Of a stretch of 20,449 nucleotides of DNA, positions 1 to 12,600 are shown piece after piece (position 1 is the first letter of the stretch; each line of letters starts with the position of its first letter). Position numbers and translations under genes: made by a program. This DNA comes from JAYUDN01 sp043769645 (lineage in GTDB: Bacteria; Patescibacteriota; Gracilibacteria; BD1-5; UBA2023): positions 1 through 20,449 of the forward strand of contig JAYVJC010000033.1 of NCBI GenBank assembly GCA_043769645.1. Direction: 5' to 3'. The notes beneath the pieces were generated by a model, which was not told where the DNA came from, did no database searches, and was given only the letters and a program-made list of their open reading frames with translations.

Positions 1-320
1 GCTTCCTTCGGAGGAGTCCAGACGAGGATAATGTTATTCTTATAGGCTTTGGTCTTGATATTGGTCACCCGTAGAGGCTCAGAAAGAAAAGGAGAACTAG
101 AAGATGATGCATACGTACTACTCATAAATTCATTTCCTGAACTGTTTCCTGAAGTATTTCCTGAAGTACTTCCTCAAACAAAACTTCCTGCAGCCTCAAG
201 AAGCAAACTCCCTCCGAGGTATGCATGTACCATCATGAGTGATACCAACAGACTCGAGAGTATATGATGGTGGATTCTATGTTCCCGTTGGAAGAGGGGA
301 TGGAGGAGGTGAAGTTTCAT
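1..320 (-). CDS. Secreted/anchored FN3-domain protein, 5' part (3' end off the window)
   Basis: Read on the minus strand from ATG at 320-318, 106 codons stay open to the window edge. One in-frame TGA (178-176) must be read as Gly. The N-terminus is MKLHLLHPLF followed by a basic/His stretch and a hydrophobic segment at about residues 22-40 (ILSSLLVSLMMVHAYLGGS), which looks like a signal peptide or N-terminal anchor. A low-complexity Ser/Gly/Asn/Thr linker follows, with the repeated unit S-G-N at about residues 56-68 and then a run of serines. The sequence then becomes LRVTNIKTKAYKNNIILVW and TPP, typical of the first strands of a fibronectin type III domain (V-x-N...V-x-L-x-W-x-P). This suggests an exported adhesin or enzyme with an FN3 module, but the rest is outside the window. 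It is transcribed divergently from the giant surface protein. I saw no Shine-Dalgarno sequence. The coding call is fairly firm. The FN3 call rests on about 25 residues. Confidence 0.7.
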
Positions 321-469
321 AAGAAGTGCTATAAGCCCGTGGTTATCAGGCCCTTGTATATAACGATTTATAGTAAGAATCGATACTTCAATAGAGTGTG
401 ATTATTATATTGGGAAAGAAGAGTATATAGATATTTTTAATAATCCTAACATAATTTTTTAAAAAAAGC

Positions 470-485
470 AAATACCCGGGTATTT
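470..485. promoter_or_regulatory. Perfect 16-bp palindrome, possible operator or bidirectional terminator
   Basis: The sequence AAATACCCGGGTATTT is a perfect palindrome. It can fold as a 6-bp stem with a CCGG loop. A-rich sequence lies to its left and a T run to its right (TTTTTT ends at about 488), so each strand presents a short hairpin plus T tract. It sits between two divergent start codons, where an operator for a dimeric regulator is as likely as a terminator. The choice is undecided. Confidence 0.4.
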
Positions 486-565
486 TTTCATCTCGACATA
501 TATTCTCTATAGAAAATACTATTTTATACTGTGCAACCTTATTTTTTTATCACTATGTTTTCCTT

Positions 566-593
566 TTGCAATCACCTAGAAAAAGGATATATT
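566..593 (+). promoter_or_regulatory. Candidate sigma70-type promoter of the giant surface-protein gene
   Basis: TTGCAA (566-571) resembles a -35 box. TATATT (588-593) resembles a -10 box after a 16-base spacer. The predicted start would leave a leader of about 35 bases before the ATG at 633. The region is AT-rich, so chance matches are likely and the call is tentative. Confidence 0.35.
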
Positions 594-632
594 TATCGGT
601 AAAATCGGTTATTTTATCTAAATAATTTTTCC

Positions 633-3600
633 ATGCATCCTTGGAAGGCTTCATTTCATAAGTTTACCTCGTTTTCCCTCATTTTTCTCCTCCTCGTTTC
701 TCAGACAATTCAGGTGTCATTTTTTGATGAAGTTTCTGCACAAGTAGAGGACTACCGTGATGTCGTTTCGATTTTTGTAGACTCGGATACATATGACGCG
801 ACCAAGGCCAAAATACTTCGATATGCAGAAGATATGCAGTCTTATCTCGGAAGTACTCGAATTTCCCTTCATATTGTCCCGTCAGATATGGGCCCGGAGA
901 AGATTGCAAGTATCAATGAAAAACTTTACTATGAAGGTGACGGAAAGGATGGCATCTCTCAACTCGTTGGGACGATCCTTATTGGTAATATTCCTATCCC
1001 TATCGTCTATAAAGAGAGTAAATCCTTCCCTAGTCTGTATCCGTATGTAGACTTTGAGGATAAATTTTTCGTTTATAGCCCGCTCCATCAGAAGTATGAG
1101 TATAGTAAGAACGCTCCGAATGAAGGTGATGTCGAGATCTGGCATGGTGTCATCAATCCTGCTCTTGGATGAGTTTATGATAGAGCGAGCGATGTTCCGA
1201 AAATTTCTGCATTTCTCGATAAAACCCATGACTTCTATGAGAAGAAGTGAGTATTTAATAATGCCAGATATACAGAACCACCGAGAGTATTTTATTATGA
1301 TGGATTCTATGAGCAAAAATCCCTCAAACTCAATGATATTTTTGCCTACGGTCTCTCTATGGCGAATATCGAAAATGTGGCGTATGATCGATTTAGCAAG
1401 TATCTCCTCTCTGATATCGTCGATAGTCTCAATGAGCAAAAAGCATCTGCTCAAACGGATGGCGAGAAATCGCTCCTGAGTACTATGGGAGTAGACCCTT
1501 CTGAAAGCATTTTTCCGAAGGATCAGATTGCAGCTATTCCCGATATCCAGACGAAGGTTCCCATTCAGAAACTGATAAAACAGTTTTATGAAATAGTGAA
1601 CTCGAAATCTCTTGGGGATATCCGGCATATGGTTTATAATGCCGGCCGATACAATGATGGAAAGAATGTTCGAGTGGACCAACCTACTCTACATATTACG
1701 ACGGCAGATCGAGTTTCTCTTCTCACGCTCAAGGAGGCAAATACAGCTCTCGAAAATGCAATCGATACAAGTATTTCTACTTTTGCTCGGAAGATTGCTA
1801 TATTTGATGAGGAAAAATCTACTCGAAAGTACGGACTTTGAGTCTATGGTTATAATAATCCTACTAATCCCGACCATCTCATCGGTGATGTGACGAAAAC
1901 CTATACCAATTATTTTTATGGAAAACCAGCGAAAACTATCACGAGTCCACTCGAGTGTACTATCGCTCGGGGTTCACCTGGAAAACCGACGAATTTCGGA
2001 AAAGGCGTCCTCGTGGAGGCCAATAATGCCTATGATATCAACTCAACAGAAATGGATGCGGATAAGCTCAAAAAAGATACCGAGGAACTTGTCGCCCTCC
2101 ATCGATCCCCAGCATATAGCTGTTTCAATCCTGATCAAAGTATGAAGCTCGATCCATATTGGCAGAAAAATACCGTCCTTCGTGTGAGTGGCGTGGATAT
2201 GGGGACCGCTGGGGCTTCGTTTCTTTCGAAACCAGTAACTACTTCTCTTGTAAACTTTTCGGAACCTATTTTTCGTCTCTCGGGAATGGATGAGACGACT
2301 CGCTTTGATGCTGGATCCCCACTTGACTGTAGTAATGGAGGGAAACAATATGCTCTCTTGTCTCCATATACATATAGATATGGGATCATAAATTACAGCG
2401 GAGAATCTGAATATATTGATGCATGTACTGCAGGGTGGCCAGAGGAATGGAATCTTTCCTCGGGAATATGTAGCAAAGATATATGAAGTCGTGTCCCTCG
2501 GTATACCTGTAATACGGTTCATGAAGTGGGAGCAAGTCGTATTTTCTCGAATACATTTTCGACATTTGGATGAGAGGCTTGCGTGAGTGCAAATATCAAG
2601 CTCAATAATGCTATCGTGAAAAGCTCTGATAATCCCTGTATGGTCAGTTTCTGAGATGGGGAATCAGGATTTACAGAATTTGATAATACTACTTATAAAG
2701 ACATTCTCTATCATACGATACCCTCTATAGTATATCATAAATCTCCCACGGATGATGAGATTGCTGCAGCACTTAAGACGGGGGCGACGCCATCACTTGC
2801 TATAGATATGGATCGGTATGTAGAATTTCAAACTCCTAAAGGAAATCTGGGACGGATTACGTATCCTAATTTCTTTAGATTCACGGGTTCGACTATTGTA
2901 CAAGCACGTTCTTGGCTCAAGTCAGTGTCGGATACAGACTGGATACGTATACTGAGTACTGAGAATAGTACTATCCTCAATGCTTCGGAAACGCAGATAG
3001 CGAATCTCCTGAGAACGGGAAATCTCCCAACGAGTCCGATTGACTGGAATGATTATATATCAGATGAAGTACTCAAGCAAGTCATCGAATCTAAAAACTG
3101 GCTCTATCCTGATATACCATATAAGTATACTTCGAGTATCGAATCATCCCTTTCCTTTTCGAAAAATATTTCGGCTCCAAATCACTCACCTTTTGTTCCC
3201 GATAACCCAGGAGGATACGAGATTGCATATCTGGGACTCGCCTCAGTAGATCCGACGCTTTCGACTGATAATCCACAGATTGATAATGCCCTTACAGATA
3301 TCAATCTTGGCTTTTCCCGCATCGATTCAGCCAATACCGTAGATGCTTCACTGAATTCTCGAGAAGAGAGTCCTAACCAGTGATCCCATGAGTGTGGTGG
3401 ACCAGAAGGAGTAGATTTATTTAAGTGGTTTCCCGCTATTATTTGCTGGCTTCAGCATATCCAAGTACCAAAAATTCAAGCAGGGACGTGTGGTGCTACG
3501 ACTATAGGTGCCAATAATTCATTTGGAAATCCTATTTCCCCTACTCCTGAAGCAGTGGGTTCTTCTTCAGGATTGAAGTCGTATCTTGATGGATCCACAT

Positions 3601-6600
3601 TGGTGCTTTCCGTTGCGAGAAATAGTCTCTTTCGAGATGATGTCCTTCCCGTTGATACCTACCTTATAAAAAATAATTCACCAGTACTCCTTCCTCTTCC
3701 TGCTGAAGTGGAATATTCACTGACTTCACCACTCGACGGAGTTTCCCTAGATCCTGGAGTCAGTATCTATAGTGATGGAAAATCCTCGACTATCCTTTCG
3801 GTCAAATCTGCTCCCGAAGCAACGACGAGTCTCAAAGCGAAGCTTACCTATAAGCTCCCAGATGGTACTCTCTGGACGGTAGAATCAGTACCACTTACGA
3901 TTCGGGTTCGCGATGAAGTACTCGATGTGAGTCCCACCATAGATTCCATACGAGTTGGATCTATAGATGCCACTGCTACTGGTGCTGTTGGTATATCTAT
4001 CATCACAAAGAATGGTTCTTGAAATGAGCTTCCCCTGAGTTCACCCTTTACCTTTGATATCTATGATGACGTCGATGGGTCAAAGCTTCCAGAAAGTCGT
4101 ACCACGTTTACCCAAACAGGGTATCAGCTTCCATTTACTATTACGAAAAAACCTGGAATCTACCGTCTTCTTGTTACGGATAGTGAGGGGCGCATCGGAG
4201 AAACGACATTCTCTGTACATGCCGGTGCTCCGAGCCAGATTCGTATGACTCCACTTTCGAGTCTCATAGTCTCGGGTGGGAAGACTCCCATTTCTCTCGA
4301 AGTTCTTGACCGAGTTGGGAACCCGACCATAGCTGATATTTCTGATATAGAAGTAGAAACTATAGGTGGGTATATCATCGATGATGCAGGGAATAAGAAG
4401 ACAAAAGCAACCTACTCGATATTCGAAGGAAGCATCTTTCTCAATATCGGATCCGATACCCCAGGTACCATACGTATCAAAGCACATATAGTTGACTCTT
4501 TGATCTCAGAATCCGAGGATGTAGGAGTAATATCCTGAGCTCAGGTCATGATCGAGCGCGAAAAGAAACCTGTCGCTGGGGAGAACAGTATCAATGTCCG
4601 GTTTAAACTCGTGGATCCCACTACAGAACTTCCTATTTCTGGATTTTCCTCGCCGATTGCACTTTCATTTCCGGAAGACGGAGGTATATTTTCCGAGGAC
4701 ATTGTACAGATTACTGATGGAGTGAGTAGTATAATCAAATTTACTCCCTGACATAAATCCTGAGATCATCCGCTTATCCTTGATATCCCCGGAATCGGCA
4801 AGACCAATGCTACTATTTTTTCTGTAGCTGCCGGTACTCCGATGCGTATCGGACTCGAAAAACAAGAAACAGGTATCCAAGTGAGCCTTCTCGATCGATA
4901 TGGAAATGTGAGTGAAGCGAGTCTCGGTTGATTTTATAGCTATAAGGCAGGAGATGAGTCTGCCTTCGCTTTTATAAATGGAGTGACTATTATTCCTCGC
5001 AAGAGTGGATATCTTTGGGTACGTGTACCCGCTATATCAGGCAATAAACTGAGTGTCAAAGAAGATGATGGAACGACCTCTGATATCTTTGCCGTCTCTG
5101 AGAATATCCTCTATATCCCTGGTGAACATACGAAATATGTCTTTGCTCCAGATTATAACGCTCTCTATACGGTGCTCGCTGGAGGAAGTTTCCTTTCCGA
5201 GTGATCTGATATCCTCTACCAAAATGCACAGAAATCATCAAGTCTTGCTGTGACGACGCTCTTAGATACTCCCTTTACTGAAGACTCTGTCATATCTCTT
5301 TTTCCGGGGTGAGGATACCGCGTCTCGACCTCTTCCGATCGTCTCATACGACCAAGTCTCGTTATGCGTAACAACTATCCAGTCTTAGAGTGGTACGAAG
5401 ATTCGAAAAATATACAGATTGCAGAAAGTGTTATCCATCTCAATACTCCGAATTTTTCTCTTTGTAGTGCAAAAAATGTAAGTGATACGAACTGTCTAAA
5501 TGTTCCAAATGGGGCTAACATTCGTCTGATCCATTATGATACCAATACCCTCCAGACAGTTCAATCGAACACTACTCTTTCACTTCTTGATCCCGCAAAG
5601 GTTCCGCTTTTTACTATCACTAAAAGAGGGATATTTACCATTTCTCCGCTTCTTCGTATCGTCCCCAAAACAGATGATTCTTATAAAAATCTCATCTTTG
5701 ATATTACCTTGGATTCTGAAGTACTCTCTCGTCTCATCATTTCGACGGATAATTCAAGTGTTTCTACAGTAGTTGATCCATATACCCCCATAGGTACCAA
5801 TACTATAAAAACAAAAATCCTCGGTGGAAGCTACCTCACGAGAACTGATCCAGTCGGTTTTCTCTGATCTTCACTCTCTGGATTTAGTCTTATCCTTTCT
5901 GACTCAGAAAATGCCCTCGATATGGAAAAGCTTTGACCTTCGAATATGACTTCACTCGGAGCACTTCCTGAGACTCCATGAGTGGGATGGCAAGATTCGA
6001 ATGTCAGTCTTCTTTCGTTCGCGGCTTGAGATACGGTAGGCGACTCCACTCGATGGGCTCATACCTTTACGATGGTAAATCTCTGAGATCCAGTAGCACA
6101 CCTTCTCTCCAGTCGTCCTGGAGTCCAGAAGGAAGGGATAGATCGTTCGGTTGGCTCGAAGATCGTAAGTGGCTCCAAGGGTCGTATTCGACAGGTAGTC
6201 AGAAAAGATATGAATAACGATGGATATGAAGACATCGTCATCTGGTATACAAGTGGATATGCAGAGCTCATACTCAACCTCCGTGATCGTATGCGGAGTC
6301 GGTGATATATCATGCATCTGGCAGATCTGACGGAACGAGGAGTAGATGGAGGAGATTTCACGGGAGATCACTATTCGGATATAGTATATCTCACCAAATC
6401 TGGATCCATAGTGCTTCTGGATAATACCATAAGAAAATGGAATAGAAAAGAAATCAAAGTGATAGGTGGGGTAGCTCCGATGGGCGTGAGCCAGATGAAA
6501 ATATTCGATATGGATCATGATGGGAAGGACGATATCGTCTATCTCTCGGAGTCATGAGAACTTGCTATTCTCTATGGAAGGAGTACAGCAGGGGAATTTT

Positions 6601-9600
6601 CGAAAAAAGTCCTCGATGCTTCTCTCGGGGTTGAGATCGATAGCACGAGTACCTCGGAAGGAGGTGCCCTCTTCTTCGATGGTCTTCCACAGCTTCCACC
6701 AGGATATGAAAATACAACTGCACCTACTGATACGATCTCGCCGACCATACTCCAATCCCAGATCTACTACCAGCGACCGATTACTACTGTCGGAACTCCC
6801 ACGGATCAAGTAAGCGCTATCGCAGGTTCAATCGGGTCTGATTCAACAGGCAATCCTCTTAGTTCCGTCGGTCAGAGTGCCTCGGATATCTACAATAGTC
6901 TCGCTGGAGTTGCCACCGATTCGACCGTAGGAGCCGAGCAGGCATCGTATCAGACCTATGTCCGATCGGATTTTGTGAAGGGATATGACCTCGAGATGAA
7001 CAAAACCTATAAGGATACCGCCCACAGTACCCTCTATTCTGGAGATCCTATTGAGGTGAAAATCACTCTCAAGAACAATAGCACTCGAACGATCAGAAAT
7101 ATCGAATATCTGGATAGTATCCCTTCCTACCTCTCCCATGAACATACTGAAAGCTATCGAGTAGGATCGGTCAATAGGCCTCTCGAATACCTCACGACTG
7201 ATGACTATGATATCCGTATGGAGGTGGGAGATATGGCTCCGGGCGAGACCGTGACTCTGAGCTATATCCTCTCAGCACTACCGGCTTCATATGGGGAAAT
7301 GAAGGTCGGTAAACTCGAGGGAGATGAGCTCGGAGATGATGACTATGGAGATGTCGGATTCAATACGAAGACAACCTGTGGAGCTGAGATGATTCTCTGG
7401 AGATCGACCGCAGCACGAGAATATGAGCGGTGAATCAAGTCCTTCCTTACCCCAGAGGTTCCGGCGACTATCAAGCCATACCTCACTGATGCAGATAAAA
7501 ATGGAACTCCTGACTATGTAGAGAATATGTCAGTCGCTGATCGAAAACAAAAGTTCAAGGATATGCAAACAAGTGATAATCGAGTTGATATTGCTCCGAA
7601 GATTTCTCTCTCAGGGAATAAATCAGTCTCCATAGGATTTGATGCCACAACAGCTGCCAACATCGAAGACTTTGCTCAGAAGCTTGCGGATGGTCTTTCC
7701 TGTGGATTCGGCGGAGGAGGATGTATGAGTATGCCACTGAACTGGGCACCGCTCGCTCCAGGGAACTCTCCGCTCCTTATGGGCTATCCACTCATGTCGA
7801 GTTGGTTGACACCCAAGTGAGGGCCGACTTCCTATCCGATTTTCTCCGCACTTACGGCTCTTAATATTACAACTCCAGTTTGATGTTACCAGATGCCTAT
7901 GGTATGGCCCATTTCTCCTATTCAATATACTGGGGTTTGTAATATTACAAATGGTGCTTGATGAGCACTTTGAGTGAATGCGCCGATGAATTTTCTCCGA
8001 ATTTTCGTTACTCCGACCCTGACTCTTGGTATGGGAACAGCGATATGCCTCGGGGCTACTGCGAGTGTCGTTGGTAATATTCCTCCCAAGGGAGTATGGC
8101 CCGCGACTCCTGGATGAAACTGTATCGTTATCACGAAGCCGATGAATATGTGTAAGTCGGATGGTTCGACCGCCGATGGAGATGTGGCACCTTTTACGGG
8201 ACTCTGAACCATGACGGACTCTTGGAATGCGGGAAGCTGTAAGATCCGACAAGAAGTCGGAACTCCTCTTGAGAAACAGTCCCTCATCAGAGATATGGTC
8301 GACTATATTCGAAATCCTGCGAATACGAAACTCCCGATACTCTATCAGAAACTTACGAAAACTCCACTGCGTTCTGGAGGCGTCATCAATGCGGGGTCCC
8401 TTCTCAAGATCGGATGAGGCTCATCGAGTTGACCGAGTCTCAATCTTGAAATTGACACGACAAAGCCATTCAGCTTTGGGGATATCATCAAGGTCAAAAA
8501 TAAGAGTGTCGAAGGATTCCCCGACTTCTTGATGAGCTGGGTTCGACGACAGATGGAAGAAGTGACCAATGCACTCTTTTCCCCTCCAAACCTCTTCATC
8601 GTTCCGATTCGTTCCTTCTGACAGAATGCACAAATTAATGGTGATTTCGATGGTTTTACGCAGAAGCTCTCCTCGGCTCTGAGTCAAAAAGCACTCGATG
8701 ATTTCAAATCGAGTGTGGACCAAAACTTCAAACCGAATATGAAGGGAAGTGGTCCAAGTGCTGCAGACCGACTAACATCTCAGAGTAGTGTTAAACCGAA
8801 GTCTCCAGGCGTCGTCGGTATGGCTCAGACCAATCTCAGCAACTTTACCAATTCTACAATCAACGGAGCGAAGCCCCTTCTTGATGCCGGAACTTCCTCA
8901 GCGAATTCGATGCGTGCTGCATATGAGATCATCGGAAAGATCCCATTCATCCGTATTGAACGTACCACAATAGCAATCAATGTTCCATGGATTCTTCCGA
9001 GAGACCTCGAGAAATATGGACGCAAACTCAAGTCCTATGCCGATGAAGTAAGTCAGACTCAGAAGAGTTGGTGTGCGACTGCACCTGATAAAAATGCGTG
9101 TCTCAATAGCAAAGGAAATCTTCAAGCATCTGCCTTTGTAACTTCTCTGCAAGAGAATATTCGAACTATCGAAGGGTATAAAAAATTCCCAGAAAAACTT
9201 CAGAAATATCTCACCTGGAAACAGCGGTATCTCGCACAGATCGTATGCAATATCGACGCCGTAGAGCGTATGACTGGAGGGTGGATCAGTGATAATGGTC
9301 GAAGATTTCGAGCCTGGGTCGAGTTCTACATTTTACTCAAGGCGATCATCAAGTCCTGGAATGTCCTTCCTAACCTTTTCAATAGCTATACGGCATCCTG
9401 CAGTGTTTGTCGTAATGAGCGGTATGATCTCAAGTATTTTATATTCAAAATTATCAGTGGACTCATCCCGCAGCTTCCGATCATCACTTTTCCGAGATGG
9501 CCAGATATTGTCCTCGATCTCTCAGATATACGACTCGGTATGACTCTGCGTATGCCAGAGTTCAAGCTCAATGTCTCTCCAATTCGCCTTCCAGAACTCC

Positions 9601-12600
9601 CGAGTCTTTCCCTCCCAAATAGTCCCAATCTTTGACTCTCTCTCCCTGCGATACCGAAACTCCCACCCATACCAAATCTTCCAAACCTTCCAGATCTTCC
9701 TTCTCTTCCGACGATTACCCTTCCAGATCTTCCTCCTCCTCCGAAGCTTCCGAAACTCTTCGGATCGGTTGTTGTCGTCCTCGATATCTTCAAGCTGATC
9801 TCGAAGATTATGTGTCTCCTCAATTCTTCACCATTTGTCCCAGAGTGGGTCGTCGGTGAAATGATTGCTGAGAAAACCGCTCGTAATACGACACTTCCCA
9901 TTGATTTTCTCAAGCTCGATCTCCCTCAAGTTTCTATGAAATTTCTCAAGGAAATCAGAGTTTCGACCCACATCAACTATGAGATAAAAACAGACTTTAT
10001 CACGGAAATGGCGAAGGCTTCCGTCAAGCCGATCAATAGTTTTACGACTGATATGACGCGCATCCTTCCGACGAATGTTGGAAAAAATATCAATATCGAA
10101 GGTCCTGGAAATATAAATGTGAAGGTTCCTCCTCCAAAAGGATCCTACCTTCATGATAATCCATTTCTTCCGAAGATTGCTGTTTCAGATATTGCTCGTG
10201 ATCCGAAGCCTCTCTATGATCTCTTGGGACGCCTTACTGGTGTTCTCGAAAAACACAAAGATATCGCACTTTCGACTGAAGATTTTCAGTCGTTTCTTCA
10301 GTGAGAACTCACTCGCCTCTCACCTACTGCTGATCGAGAACTCTATAGTATTCTTGATACCGCTTCTCACATAGAGGACCATAGTGCCGACAAGCTTACC
10401 GCCGAGCTTCTCGCTTATTACTCGAAGAAATTTTCACTCCTCCGTCAGTACCTCGATACTGAAAAGGAGTCACTGAGTGGCCTCCAAAAGGTCATCGACT
10501 CTCTTACAACAAATCCAGATACAGATCTTGTACTGAGTGACGCTCTCTTTACAAGTCAAGTAGCCGATACTACGATTTCTGCTGCACAAAAATTCCTCGA
10601 ATTCCAGAATCATGATTCGACCAGTCAGATCCAGATTACCCATAGTGATATTCCGTTATCTACTCCAGTCAGCGCTGTACCATCGTCAGATCATCTCCTC
10701 GCAGCAGCGTGAGGTCCTCAAGGAGATGTCACTTCCGAAGGCTCAACCGGGTATGCTCCGAATTTTGAAGGGATATTTATCAGTACTCCGAGTGGAAACC
10801 AGACTCGACTCTTTGACTATGTGACGGCTCTCAGAGGGAGTGAAGTAGTAGATGTGGCTGATATTGATAAAGATGGCGATGATGACTATATATACCTCAT
10901 GGACAATAGTCTCTATATCAAGTATACGACACGAAGTCTTCCTTCGAAAATAATCGATCATGATATTTCTATTTCTTCTCATTCTCTTGATAGTGCTCCT
11001 CCTACTGCCGTCAATTACTTTAGTGAGAATACTCATGAGTCTGGGTACATCAATCTGGATTTCTCACCCGCACATCCTGATGATAGTATCTTCAGACTTG
11101 AGTTTTATGACCATATGCTTGAGTGGGATTCTATGAAGTACGCGAGTCCTGACTCATCTCAACATGAAAAAACGACTATAGATCTGATCGTGGATACTCT
11201 AGCGGAAACGAGATTGATAAAGCCTCATATTACTACTATTCCCATACACTCATATATTGCAGGCATTACTTCTCCATCAAAAACTGTCCGTGTCTTTACT
11301 CCGAGTTTTACGGAGAAAATACCCGGAGATGCCTTTGCCCTGTCACCCGGAAGAGTCATATATACTGGTGATAGTGAAACTCAGATAACTTATAAGATCG
11401 GAACCAATCAAGATTCTCTTATCCTTCCTGCCCATTCATCGTATTCTTTCGATATCTGAGTTCAGGTCGGGGTAGATCAGGGAAGTCTCTATATTTATGA
11501 TACGCATTGAGAAAATATTATTACTGATATAGATACCCTAAGAGGTATACCTATAGTTCCAGATATGAAAATATTTACAGAGCTAGGAGATCGAGTAGAA
11601 GTCAAAAGCCTAATAGAAAATAAGACTACTACCATACAGGATCGAGATAGTTATTATTCCTATTCACTCGGGAGTCAACAGTTGAGTTATAGTATCCATA
11701 TTCCATATCAAAATGGATGGTACTCAGCTCGTATGTTTCCCCTTTGAGATACAGAAAATACGAAGGCTGGTAGTACTCTCCTCGCTCCTCAGAGCGCTGC
11801 TGATAATGATGCTCCTCTCATTGATCTTCCAGATTCCCTCGATATCCCTGTTTATACCGAGAAAGAACTTGATCTTCGAAATACCGTCTGAGAACAGAAT
11901 AACTATACCTTCTCTTGGGACAATGATATTCTCACAGATTCCAATAATAATGGTATTCCAGATGATGATTTTGAATCAGTATTTATTGATAATTCACTTT
12001 GATCCACTCGGTCAAATACCCTAATTCTTGGTCCATATAAAACTATTTGAGATCGATCTGCACGATTCCAAGCAGTGGATGAATTTGGAAATATTTCAAC
12101 AAAGGATGTTACTTTACATGTGTATGCACCGGTTCCTCACCTTCAGAATGCTACTCTCTCTGGAAGTTTTTTCGGAGCCCTCGAAGAAGATATATCCGGA
12201 GAACCGATAGATTTTGTCCGAGTTCGAGAAGCCTCACCGCTCATAAGGTTCGACTCTATGACAAAGTCTCATACGGGTGGTCTCTTTGCTGGGACTCTCG
12301 ACAAAGGAAATGTCGGTATATCTATCATGACTTCTGGAAAGAAGATACTTCTCGATGATCGTGGTTGGATAGGGGCGGTGCCTGTTGGATATTCGACTAT
12401 CGTGGATGGAGCGACAAAAGCTACTCCTATGAAAATCTTCTTGCTGGATGCCTCTGGAAGTTCCGTATACTCGACATATATGATAGTTCCAGCTTCGCTC
12501 ACCCCTGAACGGATGAGAGGTCCTGGAGCCGAAACAACTCAAACAGGTATAGTGGTTTTGCCGAAGGGTGATACTTTATGGATCGATGCACTTCCTTCGG

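Larger units (their letters stand above)
321..632. promoter_or_regulatory. Divergent intergenic region between two surface-protein genes
   Basis: This 312-base AT-rich stretch separates the starts of the minus-strand FN3 gene and the plus-strand giant gene, so it should hold promoters in both directions. It contains a T6A6 tract (455-466), a 16-bp perfect palindrome (470-485) and a sigma70-like box pair (566-593). No ORF of note or RNA gene was recognised. Neither start codon has a Shine-Dalgarno sequence at usual spacing. Confidence 0.5.

Noticed and set aside
1170..1250. Giant gene as a pseudogene with many nonsense mutations
   Set aside because: All interruptions are TGA, none TAA or TAG over 12 kb. 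Housekeeping genes here show the same TGAs at conserved glycines, so recoding explains them.
882..1682. 266-residue open frame on the minus strand
   Set aside because: It overlaps the giant gene, has no recognisable domain, and is rich in Ile/Arg as expected for an antisense mirror of the real frame.
7623..8252. 209-residue minus-strand frame rich in Arg/Ser/His
   Set aside because: Low-complexity antisense shadow of the Cys-rich part of the giant protein, whose own frame is continuous with both sides under code 25.
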